DNA of 56,178 nt from contig NZ_JADPKS010000162.1 in assembly GCF_023074175.1 (NCBI RefSeq), positions 1-56,178 on the forward strand. Direction: 5' to 3'. The notes below the pieces were generated by a model. That model ran no database searches and had not been told where the DNA came from. It was given only the letters and a program-made list of their open reading frames with translations. Source of the DNA: Bradyrhizobium sp. 139. GTDB lineage: Bacteria > Pseudomonadota > Alphaproteobacteria > Rhizobiales > Xanthobacteraceae. A program made the position numbers and the translations under genes. Shown here piece by piece: positions 25,265 through 33,376 of this stretch (its first letter is position 1; each line of letters begins with the position of its first letter).

Positions 25265-26482
25265 ATGATCGACTGCGTCGAGAACCGGCTCCTCACTTCG
25301 CGGCGCGGCCTGCTGCTCGGCGGCGCGTCGTTCGCGGCCTGGGCCTATTTGCCGAAATTCGCGCGTGCGGCGGACGGGCGCGATCCGCAATTGATCGTGG
25401 TGATTCTGCGCGGCGCGCTCGACGGGCTCTCGACCGTAGCGCCGGTCGGCGACCCCGACTATGCCGGCCTGCACGGATCGATCGCGCTCACCGCGGATGG
25501 TGCGCATCCCGCGATCATGCTCGACTCTTTCTTTGCGCTGCATCCGGCGATGCCGGAATTCGCGCGCATGTATCGCGATCGGCATGCCGCGGTCATCCAT
25601 GCCGTGGCGACGCCCTACCGCGACCGTTCGCATTTCGACGGCCAGGACGTGCTCGAAAGCGGCTATGCCGGGCCCGGGCGCGTGCAGTCCGGCTGGCTTA
25701 ACCGCGCGCTCGAAGCGCTGCCGCGCGGCGAGCGCGTGTCGAGCGGTCTTGCGGTCGGTCCCACCACGCCGCTGGTGCTGCGCGGCAATGCTCCGACCGT
25801 CGGCTGGGCGCCGGTCGCGCTGCCGCAGGCCGACGACGACACCGCGATGCGGCTGGTCGATCTCTATCGTCACCGCGATCCCGTGCTGGCATCAGTGCTG
25901 TCGCAAGGCCTGCAACTCGAGAAGGCTGCGAGCGGCGAGGACATGAAGCGGAAGGGAGGCAATGCGGTCGCGCAGATGCGCCAAGTCGCGCGCGGCGCCG
26001 CAAAACTGATGGCGGCCGATGACGGCCCGCGCATCGCCGCGCTCGCTTTCGACGGATGGGACACCCATGCCAATGAAGGCGGCCCGGTCGGTCGCCTCGC
26101 GTTCCTGCTCGGAGGCCTCGATGGCGCGCTCGCCGAATTCGAAAGCGGCCTCGGCGAGCGCTGGCGCGACACCGCAATCGTCGTCGCCACCGAGTTCGGC
26201 CGCACCGCGCGCATCAACGGCACCGACGGCACCGATCACGGCACGGCCACCATCGCACTGCTTGCCGGCGGCGCGGTGAAAGGCGGCCGCGTCATCTCCG
26301 ACTGGCCCGGTCTCAAGCTCGCCAACCTCCACGAGGCCCGCGACCTCAAGCCCACCACCGGTCTGCGCTCGGTGATCAAGGGAGTGCTGCAAGGCCAGTT
26401 CGGCCTGTCCGATCGCGTGCTGGCGGAGACGGTGTTCCCGGACAGCGCGGGAGCACGGCCGATGAAGGGGCTGGTTGGTTAG
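25265..26482 (+). CDS. DUF1501-domain protein with Tat signal
   Basis: 405-aa predicted exported protein of the DUF1501 family, a sulphatase/alkaline-phosphatase-like superfamily. A twin-arginine signal (TSRRGLLLGGASFAAWAYLP) opens it. Family segments include LIVVILRGALDGLSTVAPVGDPDY, RDRSHFDGQDVLESG, FDGWDTHANEGG and VVATEFGRTARINGTDGTDHGTA. Three ATGs in a row (25259, 25262, 25265) follow a GAGGAG site; I chose 25265 for spacing. It overlaps or abuts the DUF1800 stop, so the two are coupled. Confidence 0.93.
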   Translation: MIDCVENRLLTSRRGLLLGGASFAAWAYLPKFARAADGRDPQLIVVILRGALDGLSTVAPVGDPDYAGLHGSIALTADGAHPAIMLDSFFALHPAMPEFARMYRDRHAAVIHAVATPYRDRSHFDGQDVLESGYAGPGRVQSGWLNRALEALPRGERVSSGLAVGPTTPLVLRGNAPTVGWAPVALPQADDDTAMRLVDLYRHRDPVLASVLSQGLQLEKAASGEDMKRKGGNAVAQMRQVARGAAKLMAADDGPRIAALAFDGWDTHANEGGPVGRLAFLLGGLDGALAEFESGLGERWRDTAIVVATEFGRTARINGTDGTDHGTATIALLAGGAVKGGRVISDWPGLKLANLHEARDLKPTTGLRSVIKGVLQGQFGLSDRVLAETVFPDSAGARPMKGLVG

Positions 26483-26493
26483 CCAAAAACGGC

Positions 26494-26594
26494 CGTCATT
26501 CTCGGGCGCGCCTCTTGGCGCGAGCCCGGAATCCATACTCCCGATCGGGGTTATGGATTCCGGGCCTGCGCCTTGCGGCGCATCCCGGAATGAC
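26494..26594. repeat. Palindromic intergenic repeat, family C full copy
   Basis: A 101-bp repeat with outer arms GTCATTCTCGGGCGCGC and GCGGCGCATCCCGGAATGAC, and an inner palindrome CCCGGAATCCATA to TATGGATTCCGGG. Half copies occur at 14244-14283 and near 8695. It lies between the DUF1501 and haem-monooxygenase genes. Confidence 0.85.
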
Positions 26595-26628
26595 GAGATA
26601 ATCCTCGGAACATCAGGAGACCACCCGC

Positions 26629-26952
26629 ATGTACATCGCCATGAACCGCTTTCGCGTCGCCAAAGGCTCTGAAGCCGCCTTCGAGCAGGTCTGGCTCTCG
26701 CGCGATACCCATCTGGACAAGGTGCCTGGCTTCGTCGAGTTCCATCTGCTGCGGGGGCCCGAGCTCGAGGATCACACGCTCTATGCCTCGCACACGATCT
26801 GGGCGAATCATGCGGCGTTCGAGGCGTGGACCAAGTCGGACGCGTTTCGCGCGGCGCATCAGCGGGCGGGCGACAACAAGCCGCTTTATCTGGGCCATCC
26901 CCAGTTCGAAGGTTTTGAGGTGATGCAGACCGTCGGCCGCGGCGCGAAGTAA
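26629..26952 (+). CDS. IsdG/HmuQ-type haem-degrading monooxygenase (ABM domain)
   Basis: 107-aa ABM-fold protein. It keeps the residues known as the catalytic triad of IsdG-type haem oxygenases: N6 (IAMNRF), W67 (AFEAWTKS) and H77 (RAAHQRA), at positions matching those in staphylococcal IsdG. Bradyrhizobium has two such enzymes, HmuQ and HmuD; this may be one of them, most likely HmuD since no haem-uptake genes are adjacent, but I cannot confirm that. It should open haem to release iron. It has an AGGAGA site and is convergent with the aldo/keto reductase gene. Confidence 0.85.
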   Translation: MYIAMNRFRVAKGSEAAFEQVWLSRDTHLDKVPGFVEFHLLRGPELEDHTLYASHTIWANHAAFEAWTKSDAFRAAHQRAGDNKPLYLGHPQFEGFEVMQTVGRGAK

Positions 26953-26971
26953 CGCGCCCGCCCCTTCAGCG

Positions 26972-27913
26972 TCAGCCATTTGTGATCTTGTCGATCTCCG
27001 CCATCTCTTCCGCGCTGAGCTTCCACGCGATCGCCTTGACGTTCTCCTCGATCTGCTCGACGCGGGTAGCGCCGGCGATCACGCTCGATACCTGCGGGCG
27101 CGCGGCGAGCCAGGAGAAGGCGAGCTCGAGCATGCTGTGCCCGCGCGCCTTTGCGAAGGCTTGCAGCTTCTCGACGATTGCCTCGTTGCGCGGCGTGACG
27201 TAGCGGTCGCGTAGCCGCGGAGTTTGGCCGAAGCGGGTGTCGCCGGGGGCGGCCTCGCCCTTCTTGTATTTGCCGGTCAAAAGTCCGCTGGCGAGCGGGA
27301 AGAACGGCAACAGGCCGAGCTTGTATTCCGTTGCTGCCGGCAACAAATCCTTTTCGATGTCGCGCACGACGAGGGAATATTCGTCCTGGCAGGAGATAAA
27401 GCGGCTGACATTGATCGCGCGTGCGACGTACTCCGCCTCAGTGACCCGCCAGGCCGGAAAGTTCGAATTGCCGATGTAGCGGACCTTGCCCTGCCGGACG
27501 AGATCGTCGAGCGCGCGCAAGCTCTCCTCGATCGGCGTCAGTGGGTCATAATCGTGCTGCTGGTAGAGATCGATGTAATCGGTCTTCAGCCGCTTCAGGC
27601 TCGCTTCCACGGCGTCCATGATGTAGCGGCGCGAGGCGCCCTGCTTGGTTCCGTCCTCCGCCATCGGCTTGGAGTATTTCGTCGCCAGCACGATGTGCTT
27701 GCGGCGTTCGCCGAGCACGGCGCCGAGCACATTTTCCGAGCCGCCCATGTTCGAATAGATGTCGGCGGTGTCGAACAGCGTGATGCCGAGGTCGAGCGCG
27801 CGATGGATCACCTTGCGCGAGGTCTCCAGATCCGTACGCTGGCCGAAATTGTTGCAGCCGAGTCCGACCGCAGAAACGCGGAGGCTGGAGGCGCCGAGAT
27901 TGCGAATTTCCAT
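26972..27913 (-). CDS. Aldo/keto reductase
   Basis: 313-aa cytosolic NADPH-dependent oxidoreductase with a TIM-barrel layout. The AKR catalytic tetrad is present: D48 (LFDTADIY), Y53, K79 (LATKYSK) and H120 (YQQHDYDPL). The C-terminal part has the cofactor-binding pattern ASSVIAG-like (VSSVIAGATRVEQIEENVKA). The length is typical of the YhdN/Tas-like group. The substrate is unknown. Confidence 0.95.
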   Translation of the reverse strand: MEIRNLGASSLRVSAVGLGCNNFGQRTDLETSRKVIHRALDLGITLFDTADIYSNMGGSENVLGAVLGERRKHIVLATKYSKPMAEDGTKQGASRRYIMDAVEASLKRLKTDYIDLYQQHDYDPLTPIEESLRALDDLVRQGKVRYIGNSNFPAWRVTEAEYVARAINVSRFISCQDEYSLVVRDIEKDLLPAATEYKLGLLPFFPLASGLLTGKYKKGEAAPGDTRFGQTPRLRDRYVTPRNEAIVEKLQAFAKARGHSMLELAFSWLAARPQVSSVIAGATRVEQIEENVKAIAWKLSAEEMAEIDKITNG

Positions 27914-28000
27914 GGGAGATCCTGTCGGATGAGCAGCGGTGCATTGTGACCGCCGTGCGCTCTACCGGCAAGCCGCTCGCCGCGTTGCAGCCATGCAGGC

Positions 28001-28045
28001 AAAAAAATGCGGCCCCTGTCAGACGCGGCGACTGACGGGGACCGC
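28001..28045 (-). terminator. Strong intrinsic terminator
   Basis: Read on the minus strand: GCGGTCCCCGTCAG, 9-nt loop, CTGACAGGGGCCGC, then A and a run of seven T. The stem has about 13 pairs with two small mismatches or bulges. It lies about 116 bp after the stop of the GNAT gene (28162-28617), which it most likely ends, and before the aldo/keto reductase start. Confidence 0.85.
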
Positions 28046-28161
28046 TTTGGGGCGCTTGATCGGTGACGGGGGGCCTGATCAGACGCAGGTGCAGAATAGT
28101 CCCGCTATGTTACGCGCGGGTGACAGGCAAAGTTATCCACAGGTCCCCGCGGTCGCGAGGA

Positions 28162-28617
28162 TCAGAAGATCCTGCGATAGACGATGAAGCCGGAGCGCTC
28201 GGCGACCTTGTCGTACAGGCGCTGCGCCGTGACGTTGGTCTCGTGCGTCTGCCAGTAGACCCGCGGCGATCCCGCCAGTTTCGCGCGCTCATACACGCCG
28301 TGGATCAGCGCCGAGCCGACGCCCTTGCCGCGTGCGGCCTCAGTCGTGAACAGGTCCTGCAAATAGCAGGACGGCTCGATCGCCGTGGTGCTGCGGTGGA
28401 AGAGATAGTGCGTAAGCCCGAGCAGGCGACCGTCGCTCTCGGCGACCAGCGCATGCACCGGTTCATAGGCATCGAAGAAGCGCTGCCACGTCATCCGCGT
28501 GATCTCGGGGGCGAGCGCGGTCGGGCCGGAGCGCCCGTAGAAGGCGTTATAGCCATCCCACAACGGCAGCCATTGATCGTAGTCCTGCTTCGTGACGGAG
28601 CGAATGGTGAGCGACAT
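28162..28617 (-). CDS. GNAT-family N-acetyltransferase
   Basis: 151-aa acetyltransferase. The acetyl-CoA-binding motif A reads YLQDLFTTEAARGKGVGSALIHGVYERAK (R-x-x-G-x-G/A type), followed by VYWQTHETNVTAQRLYDKVAERSGFIVY. It probably acetylates a small amine or a protein N-terminus; the substrate is unknown. Its terminator is at 28001-28045. Confidence 0.93.
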   Translation of the reverse strand: MSLTIRSVTKQDYDQWLPLWDGYNAFYGRSGPTALAPEITRMTWQRFFDAYEPVHALVAESDGRLLGLTHYLFHRSTTAIEPSCYLQDLFTTEAARGKGVGSALIHGVYERAKLAGSPRVYWQTHETNVTAQRLYDKVAERSGFIVYRRIF

Positions 28618-28703
28618 GTGAATTTCCGCGATCTCGGAGTACGCAAGGCGATGAAGGATCCTTCATAGTGATGATCGCACTGCCGATCAATCGCGCTGTC
28701 GCA

Positions 28704-29516
28704 TCACTGCGCGACGCGCAAGGACCGGATCAGCCTGCGGTTCGCGGGATCGCGCAGCGAGAGGTAGTAGTCGGCACGCGCCGGTGCGTCGGTGTGGCGC
28801 ACGAGGTCGGTCACGGGCGTGTAGCTCAGCATGCGTCCGCCGTCGGGCAGCGCGGCGCAGACGAAGCGCAGCACCTCGCCGTTGCGCAAGGCGATGTTGA
28901 TCGGCGTGGCATCGCCGATCCGCACCATCTCCATCCGCTGCGCGATGAAGGTGCCGAGCTCATCCTCGGGCAGCTCGAACGCGCCGGTGTCGCGGCCGTG
29001 ATACATCAGCGCGATGAAGGGCGGCTTGCCGTCGGCCACTTCGTCCGGCAGCGCAAAATAGTCGCGAAATGCGCGGTTGATGAATTCGGCACGCGTCTCG
29101 GCGTCGAGCAACACGATGCCGATATCGACCTGGTCGAGCGCGGCCGATAACCGCGCGGCGGTGGCGTGGCTCCGGCGCTCGTCGGCAAATGAGCCGAGCA
29201 GCCGCTCGCGCATCAGGCCGGTGATGGCGGCGGTGCCGGCGGCCGTCATCGCGAGCAGCCCGAGCCGGACCAGATCTGCCGTCGCATAGAATGGCCCGCC
29301 GCGGTGGTTGAGGAAGAACAGCGCTGCCCCGATCACCCCGATCGCCGCACTGGTATTGGCGGAAGCGAAGCCTGACAGTGCGCCGGCCAACGCCACGATG
29401 CAGACGAGCAGCGGCGCAGGCGAGGGAACAGAGACATAATTACCGAGCAGGATCGCCAGCAGCGCAATCGCTGCCGTCAGCACCGGACCAGAGATCGCAC
29501 GCCATCCGAACGGCAT
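28704..29516 (-). CDS. Membrane-anchored PAS-domain protein
   Basis: 270-aa protein. The N-terminal third has several hydrophobic helices (VLTAAIALLAILLGNYV, LLVCIVALAGALSGFAS, AAIGVIGAALFFL, LVRLGLLAMTAAGTAAITGLM). It continues into a helix and a PAS fold (SAALDQVDIGIVLLDAETRAEFINRAFRDYFALP, with GEVLRFVCAALPDGGRMLSYTPVTDL). No kinase, GGDEF, EAL or HTH output domain follows. The start at 29516 is ATG; the longer GTG frame to 29558 is possible. It may sense a ligand or redox state and act through a partner. Confidence 0.82.
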   Translation of the reverse strand: MPFGWRAISGPVLTAAIALLAILLGNYVSVPSPAPLLVCIVALAGALSGFASANTSAAIGVIGAALFFLNHRGGPFYATADLVRLGLLAMTAAGTAAITGLMRERLLGSFADERRSHATAARLSAALDQVDIGIVLLDAETRAEFINRAFRDYFALPDEVADGKPPFIALMYHGRDTGAFELPEDELGTFIAQRMEMVRIGDATPINIALRNGEVLRFVCAALPDGGRMLSYTPVTDLVRHTDAPARADYYLSLRDPANRRLIRSLRVAQ

Positions 29517-29644
29517 GGGCTGTCTCGTCCCTTCCTGAACGAGGTAAGGCCGCAACACTGACTCATCGTTGCGCTGGTGCGGTGCGAATTAGTGCGGGAC
29601 GCTTAAGGGGAGGTTGTGACGGCGCGCAAAGATTTTGGACGATT

Positions 29645-29803
29645 TTAAGCCAAATGCGCGTGCCTGAGGCGCTGTTGCAGCGTTGGTGCGTTCAGAGTCG
29701 AGGTCCCCGAGCTCTTGCGCACGCCGCTGAAAATCAACAGCGATGCTGCGACCAGGATGGCCGCAGTCAGGGTGATTGCAACGACTACCACAGGTGATTT
29801 CAT
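29645..29803 (-). CDS. Small membrane protein (52 aa)
   Basis: 52-aa protein with one hydrophobic helix right after the start (SPVVVVAITLTAAILVAASLLIF), then a basic Ser/Thr-rich tail. An AGGA site lies 5 nt before the ATG at 29803; the frame upstream to 29839 is unlike a signal. It may be an anchored peptide. It is followed upstream by a second micro-protein gene on the same strand. Confidence 0.6.
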   Translation of the reverse strand: MKSPVVVVAITLTAAILVAASLLIFSGVRKSSGTSTLNAPTLQQRLRHAHLA

Positions 29804-29876
29804 CGATGTCCTGTCGCGATGCCGATCGGCGCGGGTCACGCGGCGCCTTGAAGGCGGGTCCAGGATGAAACGGGAA

Positions 29877-30053
29877 TCAGACCGGCAGGCCCATCGCCAT
29901 GGTCGCCTTGGTCGACAGCACCGTCAGGGTGACGATCAGGCACAGCGAGAGCGCGGCGACGGCGAGCGAGGCCGCGACCGCGTTGGTCAGCCGGGAAGAC
30001 GAAACGGTAGCGGATTGGCCTTGAAAGCCTGCCGTGCCGGACGCCCGAATCAT
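29877..30053 (-). CDS. Small membrane protein (58 aa)
   Basis: 58-aa frame: a polar Ser/Thr-rich head (MIRASGTAGFQGQSATVSSS), then a hydrophobic helix (AVAASLAVAALSLCLIVTLTVL) and a short tail STKATMAMGLPV. GAAGGA lies upstream of the ATG at 30053. It lies 73 bp from the 52-aa gene on the same strand. The family is not recognised. Confidence 0.6.
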   Translation of the reverse strand: MIRASGTAGFQGQSATVSSSRLTNAVAASLAVAALSLCLIVTLTVLSTKATMAMGLPV

Positions 30054-30207
30054 GGTCTAAATCCTTCAACGCGCGAGCGAATCACTCACGACATCGAACA
30101 ATTTCACGGTTTCAACCGGCAATATTGCGGCGGCTTTCGCAGCGAAGATGGCGAGATTGCGGCACAGGCTGCCCTTATGCCCGCTATTCGCCAGAGCGGA
30201 CGCTCCG

Positions 30208-30858
30208 TCAGGCGCTCGCGGCGATGCTGGCGGGCTCCTCGATGTCGGCCGGCCGCCAATCCATCGCCACGAAACCGGGTGCAGCTTCCACGCGCCTCAG
30301 CCAGTCCCGGATCGCCGGGAAGGTCGAGAGATCGAAGTCGCAGCGGTCGGCGAGGTGGGTGTAGCCGTACAGCGCGATGTCGGCGACCGTGAGCTGGCGG
30401 GCGGCGAAATAGGCGTTGGTCTTGAGGTGGTTCTCCATCACCTGGAGCGCGCCATAGCCGCGCTCCATCCAGTCTTCCAGGGAGTGGGTCTGAAGATCGC
30501 GGCCGCCCTTGACCAGCGACAGCCAGAAATAGGCGGCGCCAATGTTCGGCTCGAGCGCGTGCTGCTCGAAGAACATCCATTGCAGCGCTTCGGCGCGATC
30601 GATGCGGTTCTCCGGCGCGAGCGGCGTGCCGACAGCGACGTACCAGAGGATGGCGTTGGACTCGGCGAGATAGCGGTCGTCGCCGACCTCGAGCAACGGC
30701 ACCTGGCCCGACGGGTTCTTGGTCAGAAAGTCCGGCGTGCGGCTCTCGCCGCGCAGAATGTCCACCTCGACCGCTTCGTAAGGCTCGTTCAGCAGCGCCA
30801 GCGCAAGGCGGACTTTGTAGCTGTTGCCGGAGCGTTGCATCGAATAGAGCTTGTACAT
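30208..30858 (-). CDS. Glutathione S-transferase
   Basis: 216-aa cytosolic protein. The N-terminal domain reads MYKLYSMQRSGNSYKVRLALALLNEPYEAVEVD and keeps the glutathione-binding SGQVPLLEVGDDRYLAESNAIL segment (cis-Pro and Ser). The helical C-terminal domain includes FAARQLTVADIALYGYTHLAD. This is a different subfamily from the LigE-like gene. The start at 30858 is the family start; no clear ribosome-binding site is seen. The substrate is unknown. Confidence 0.93.
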   Translation of the reverse strand: MYKLYSMQRSGNSYKVRLALALLNEPYEAVEVDILRGESRTPDFLTKNPSGQVPLLEVGDDRYLAESNAILWYVAVGTPLAPENRIDRAEALQWMFFEQHALEPNIGAAYFWLSLVKGGRDLQTHSLEDWMERGYGALQVMENHLKTNAYFAARQLTVADIALYGYTHLADRCDFDLSTFPAIRDWLRRVEAAPGFVAMDWRPADIEEPASIAASA

Positions 30859-31381
30859 TCTGGGAGTTTGTTCCGAGGACGGGAAGGCGCGGCGCCCGTT
30901 GCCCCGCACCGCGGCTAAACAATGATGCCGATGCGAATCCGCCGCAAGGGCCGCGCTATAGAAAAACTCAAAAACCCTACCGCACTGCAATGCCGCGGAA
31001 GATCATTTTCGTGCGACCGCACAACTCAGTTCACGCTTGCGTCAGCACGCGGACGCATCGCGCCGCGCGATCGTGCGCAATGGCGGCCGCGTAGATGTTG
31101 GGCCTTGGGACGCTAACCGGGACAAGCAAGGGCATGACGAGTCCTGTGGGGCCGACGGGCAAAATTGCTCCGAGGACAGACCTTGCCGGATATGAGGGAT
31201 TCCGGCGGCAAAGTTACGGAAAATTGCGGGAAAGCGCGCCTTGCGACGCTCCTGCTCCGTAAACTTTTTTGAGATCGGGCCGAAGTTTCTTGCGGCGCAG
31301 CGGCGCACGTTTTAGGGTGGCTTATTCCCACAATCGGAGTCGTGAGGCCAAAGGGTTCACGACGCTTGTCAGGAGATGACG
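30859..31381. other. Intergenic region without a supported gene
   Basis: About 520 bp between the GST gene and aatA. Several short overlapping frames occur on both strands, but none has a ribosome-binding site with protein-like sequence. It must contain the promoter of aatA and probably that of the GST gene. The T-run near 31264-31270 does not follow a convincing hairpin. Confidence 0.4.
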
Positions 31382-32584
31382 ATGTCCTTCCTTGCCGCTG
31401 CGCTCGACCGTGTGAAGCCGTCCGCGACCATCGCGGTCACGGATAAAGCACGTGCGCTGAAAGCGGCGGGCCGCAACGTCATCGGCCTCGGCGCCGGCGA
31501 GCCCGACTTCGACACGCCCGCCAACATCAAGCTGGCGGCGATCCATGCCATCGAAGCCGGCAAAACCAAATACACGGCCGTCGACGGTATTCCCGAGTTG
31601 AAGGAAGCCATCATCGGCAAGTTTCAGCGCGAGAACGGCGTGGTCTACAAGCCGAACCAGATCATTGTCGGCACCGGCGGCAAGCAGGTGCTCTATAACG
31701 CGCTGATGGCGACCATCAATCCGGGCGACGAGGTGATCATCCCCGCGCCGTACTGGGTCAGCTATCCCGAGATGGTGGCGCTCGCCGGCGGCGAGCCGGT
31801 GCCGGTGGTCTGCACCGCCGCGACCGGCTTCAAGCTCCAGGCCGAGGCGCTCGAGCGCGCGATCACGCCGAAGACCAAATGGGTGATCCTGTGCTCGCCG
31901 TCGAATCCGACCGGCGCTGCTTACACCAAGGCCGAGCTGAAGGCGCTCACCGATGTGCTGGTCAAGCATCCGCATGTCTGGGTGATGACCGACGACATGT
32001 ACGAGCACCTCGTCTATGACGACTTCCAGTTCACCACGGTCGCGCAGGTCGAGCCGAAACTCTACGACCGCACGCTCACCGTGAACGGCGTGTCGAAAGC
32101 CTATTGCATGACCGGCTGGCGCATCGGCTATGCCGGTGGCCCGGCGCAGCTCATCAAGGCGATGTCGACGATCCAGTCGCAGTCGACCTCGAACCCGTCG
32201 TCGATTGCGCAGTGGGCCGCGGTGGAAGCGCTGAACGGTCCGCAGGACTTCATCCCCGCCAACAACAAGGTATTCAAGGAGCGCCGCGACCTCGTGGTCT
32301 CCATGCTCAACCAGGCCAAGGGTATCGAATGCCCGCGTCCCGAGGGCGCCTTCTACGTCTATCCGTCCTGCGCCGGCACCATCGGCAAGACCGCGCCGTC
32401 GGGCAAAGTGATCGACAATGACGAGACGTTCGTCACCGAGTTGTTGGAGACCGAAGGCGTTGCCGTGGTGCAGGGTTCGGCCTTCGGCCTCGGACCTGCG
32501 TTCCGCATCTCCTATGCGACCAAGACCTCGGACCTCGAAGACGCCTGCAAGCGCATCCAGCGCTTCTGCGGCAATCTCCGCTGA
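31382..32584 (+). CDS. aatA: Aspartate aminotransferase (PLP-dependent, class I)
   Basis: 400-aa cytosolic aminotransferase linking aspartate and oxaloacetate to glutamate and 2-oxoglutarate. PLP features are the GTGGKQVLYNAL segment, PYWVSYPEMVALAGG, CSPSNPTGAAYT, the Schiff-base lysine K239 in NGVSKAYCMTGWRIGY, and the Arg near the end in GPAFRISYATK. Two ATGs lie close (31376 and 31382); an AGGAG site spaces well only for 31382. The rhizobial AatA subgroup has this length. A terminator follows at 32608. Confidence 0.95.
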   Translation: MSFLAAALDRVKPSATIAVTDKARALKAAGRNVIGLGAGEPDFDTPANIKLAAIHAIEAGKTKYTAVDGIPELKEAIIGKFQRENGVVYKPNQIIVGTGGKQVLYNALMATINPGDEVIIPAPYWVSYPEMVALAGGEPVPVVCTAATGFKLQAEALERAITPKTKWVILCSPSNPTGAAYTKAELKALTDVLVKHPHVWVMTDDMYEHLVYDDFQFTTVAQVEPKLYDRTLTVNGVSKAYCMTGWRIGYAGGPAQLIKAMSTIQSQSTSNPSSIAQWAAVEALNGPQDFIPANNKVFKERRDLVVSMLNQAKGIECPRPEGAFYVYPSCAGTIGKTAPSGKVIDNDETFVTELLETEGVAVVQGSAFGLGPAFRISYATKTSDLEDACKRIQRFCGNLR

Positions 32585-32607
32585 GCTCGCAGAAATGATG
32601 TGACATC

Positions 32608-32637
32608 AAGGGGCTCGCGCAATGCGGCCCCTTTTTT
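32608..32637 (+). terminator. Intrinsic terminator after aatA
   Basis: AAGGGGC, 12-nt loop, GCCCCTT running into TTTTTT, 23 bp after the aatA stop. Confidence 0.85.
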
Positions 32638-32740
32638 CAGGCCTGCGCGATCTGGCGCCACCGGAACTGTTGTGGCATAGACCATCGCGCGCGTGTGCCG
32701 CGCCTCCATGCTGCATCACATTCTTCGCCGGGGATATTTC

Positions 32741-33223
32741 ATGCGTCGCTCACTCCTCCTCGCCGGGCTTGCCGCCGCCAGCCTTGTTGCCTCGGTCGCG
32801 AACAGCAGTGCGCAGCAGCAGCGGATGGCGCGGGTCGGCGTGCTCGAATGCCGCGGCGGCGCCAGCGTCGGCTTCATCGTGGGATCGGTGACCCATCTCG
32901 GCTGCGTATTGCGCGCCGACGGCTTGCCGGATGACCGCTATGTCGCGACCATCCGCAAAGTCGGTCTCGACATCGGCATCACCCAGGAGACGGCTCTGGC
33001 GTGGGGCGTGTTCGCGCCTGTCGACCGTCTCGGCCCCGGCGACCTCTCGGGCAATTATGCGGGCGCGCAGGGCAGCGCCTCGATCGGCGTCGGTTTAGGC
33101 GGCAACGTACTGGTCGGCGGCTCTAACAATTCGATCGCGCTCCAGCCGCTCAGCGTGCAGGGCCAGATCGGCCTCAACGTCGCTGCGGGTCTGGAGAGCC
33201 TGGAACTCCGTCCGGGCCGTTAA
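32741..33223 (+). CDS. DUF992-domain exported protein
   Basis: 160-aa protein with a signal peptide (RRSLLLAGLAAASLVASVANSSAQ, cleavage near residue 25) and a DUF992 core, VGVLECRGGASVGFIVGSVTHLGCVLRADG, with two conserved cysteines likely forming a disulphide in the periplasm. A glycine-rich C-terminal part follows. The function of DUF992 is unknown; it is common in alphaproteobacteria. The ATG at 32741 has a GGGGAT site. A 21-nt hairpin (33241-33261) follows the gene. Confidence 0.9.
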   Translation: MRRSLLLAGLAAASLVASVANSSAQQQRMARVGVLECRGGASVGFIVGSVTHLGCVLRADGLPDDRYVATIRKVGLDIGITQETALAWGVFAPVDRLGPGDLSGNYAGAQGSASIGVGLGGNVLVGGSNNSIALQPLSVQGQIGLNVAAGLESLELRPGR

Positions 33224-33240
33224 CAAGTTCGCGTGTGCGG

Positions 33241-33261
33241 ATCGCGTCGCTCCGACGCGAT
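33241..33261 (+). other. Hairpin after the DUF992 gene
   Basis: ATCGCGTCG, CTC, CGACGCGAT: a perfect 9-bp stem. No T-tract follows, so it is terminator-like but not a standard intrinsic terminator. Confidence 0.5.
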
Positions 33262-33376
33262 TCCGGCAACGACGCACCGCAGCGACGTTTGATGCTTGCC
33301 AAATCTCGGGGACGGGCAGAGCATCGGCGCTTGCCGACCCAATCATGGGCCGAGCTCCACATCAAGGAGGCGGCGA

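Noticed and set aside
28133..28141. Perfect DnaA-box-like TTATCCACA
   Set aside because: A single site without a cluster, AT-rich region or replication genes; not an origin.
31042..31331. Overlapping minus-strand frames before aatA
   Set aside because: Two frames overlap in the same place, neither has a start context or domain.
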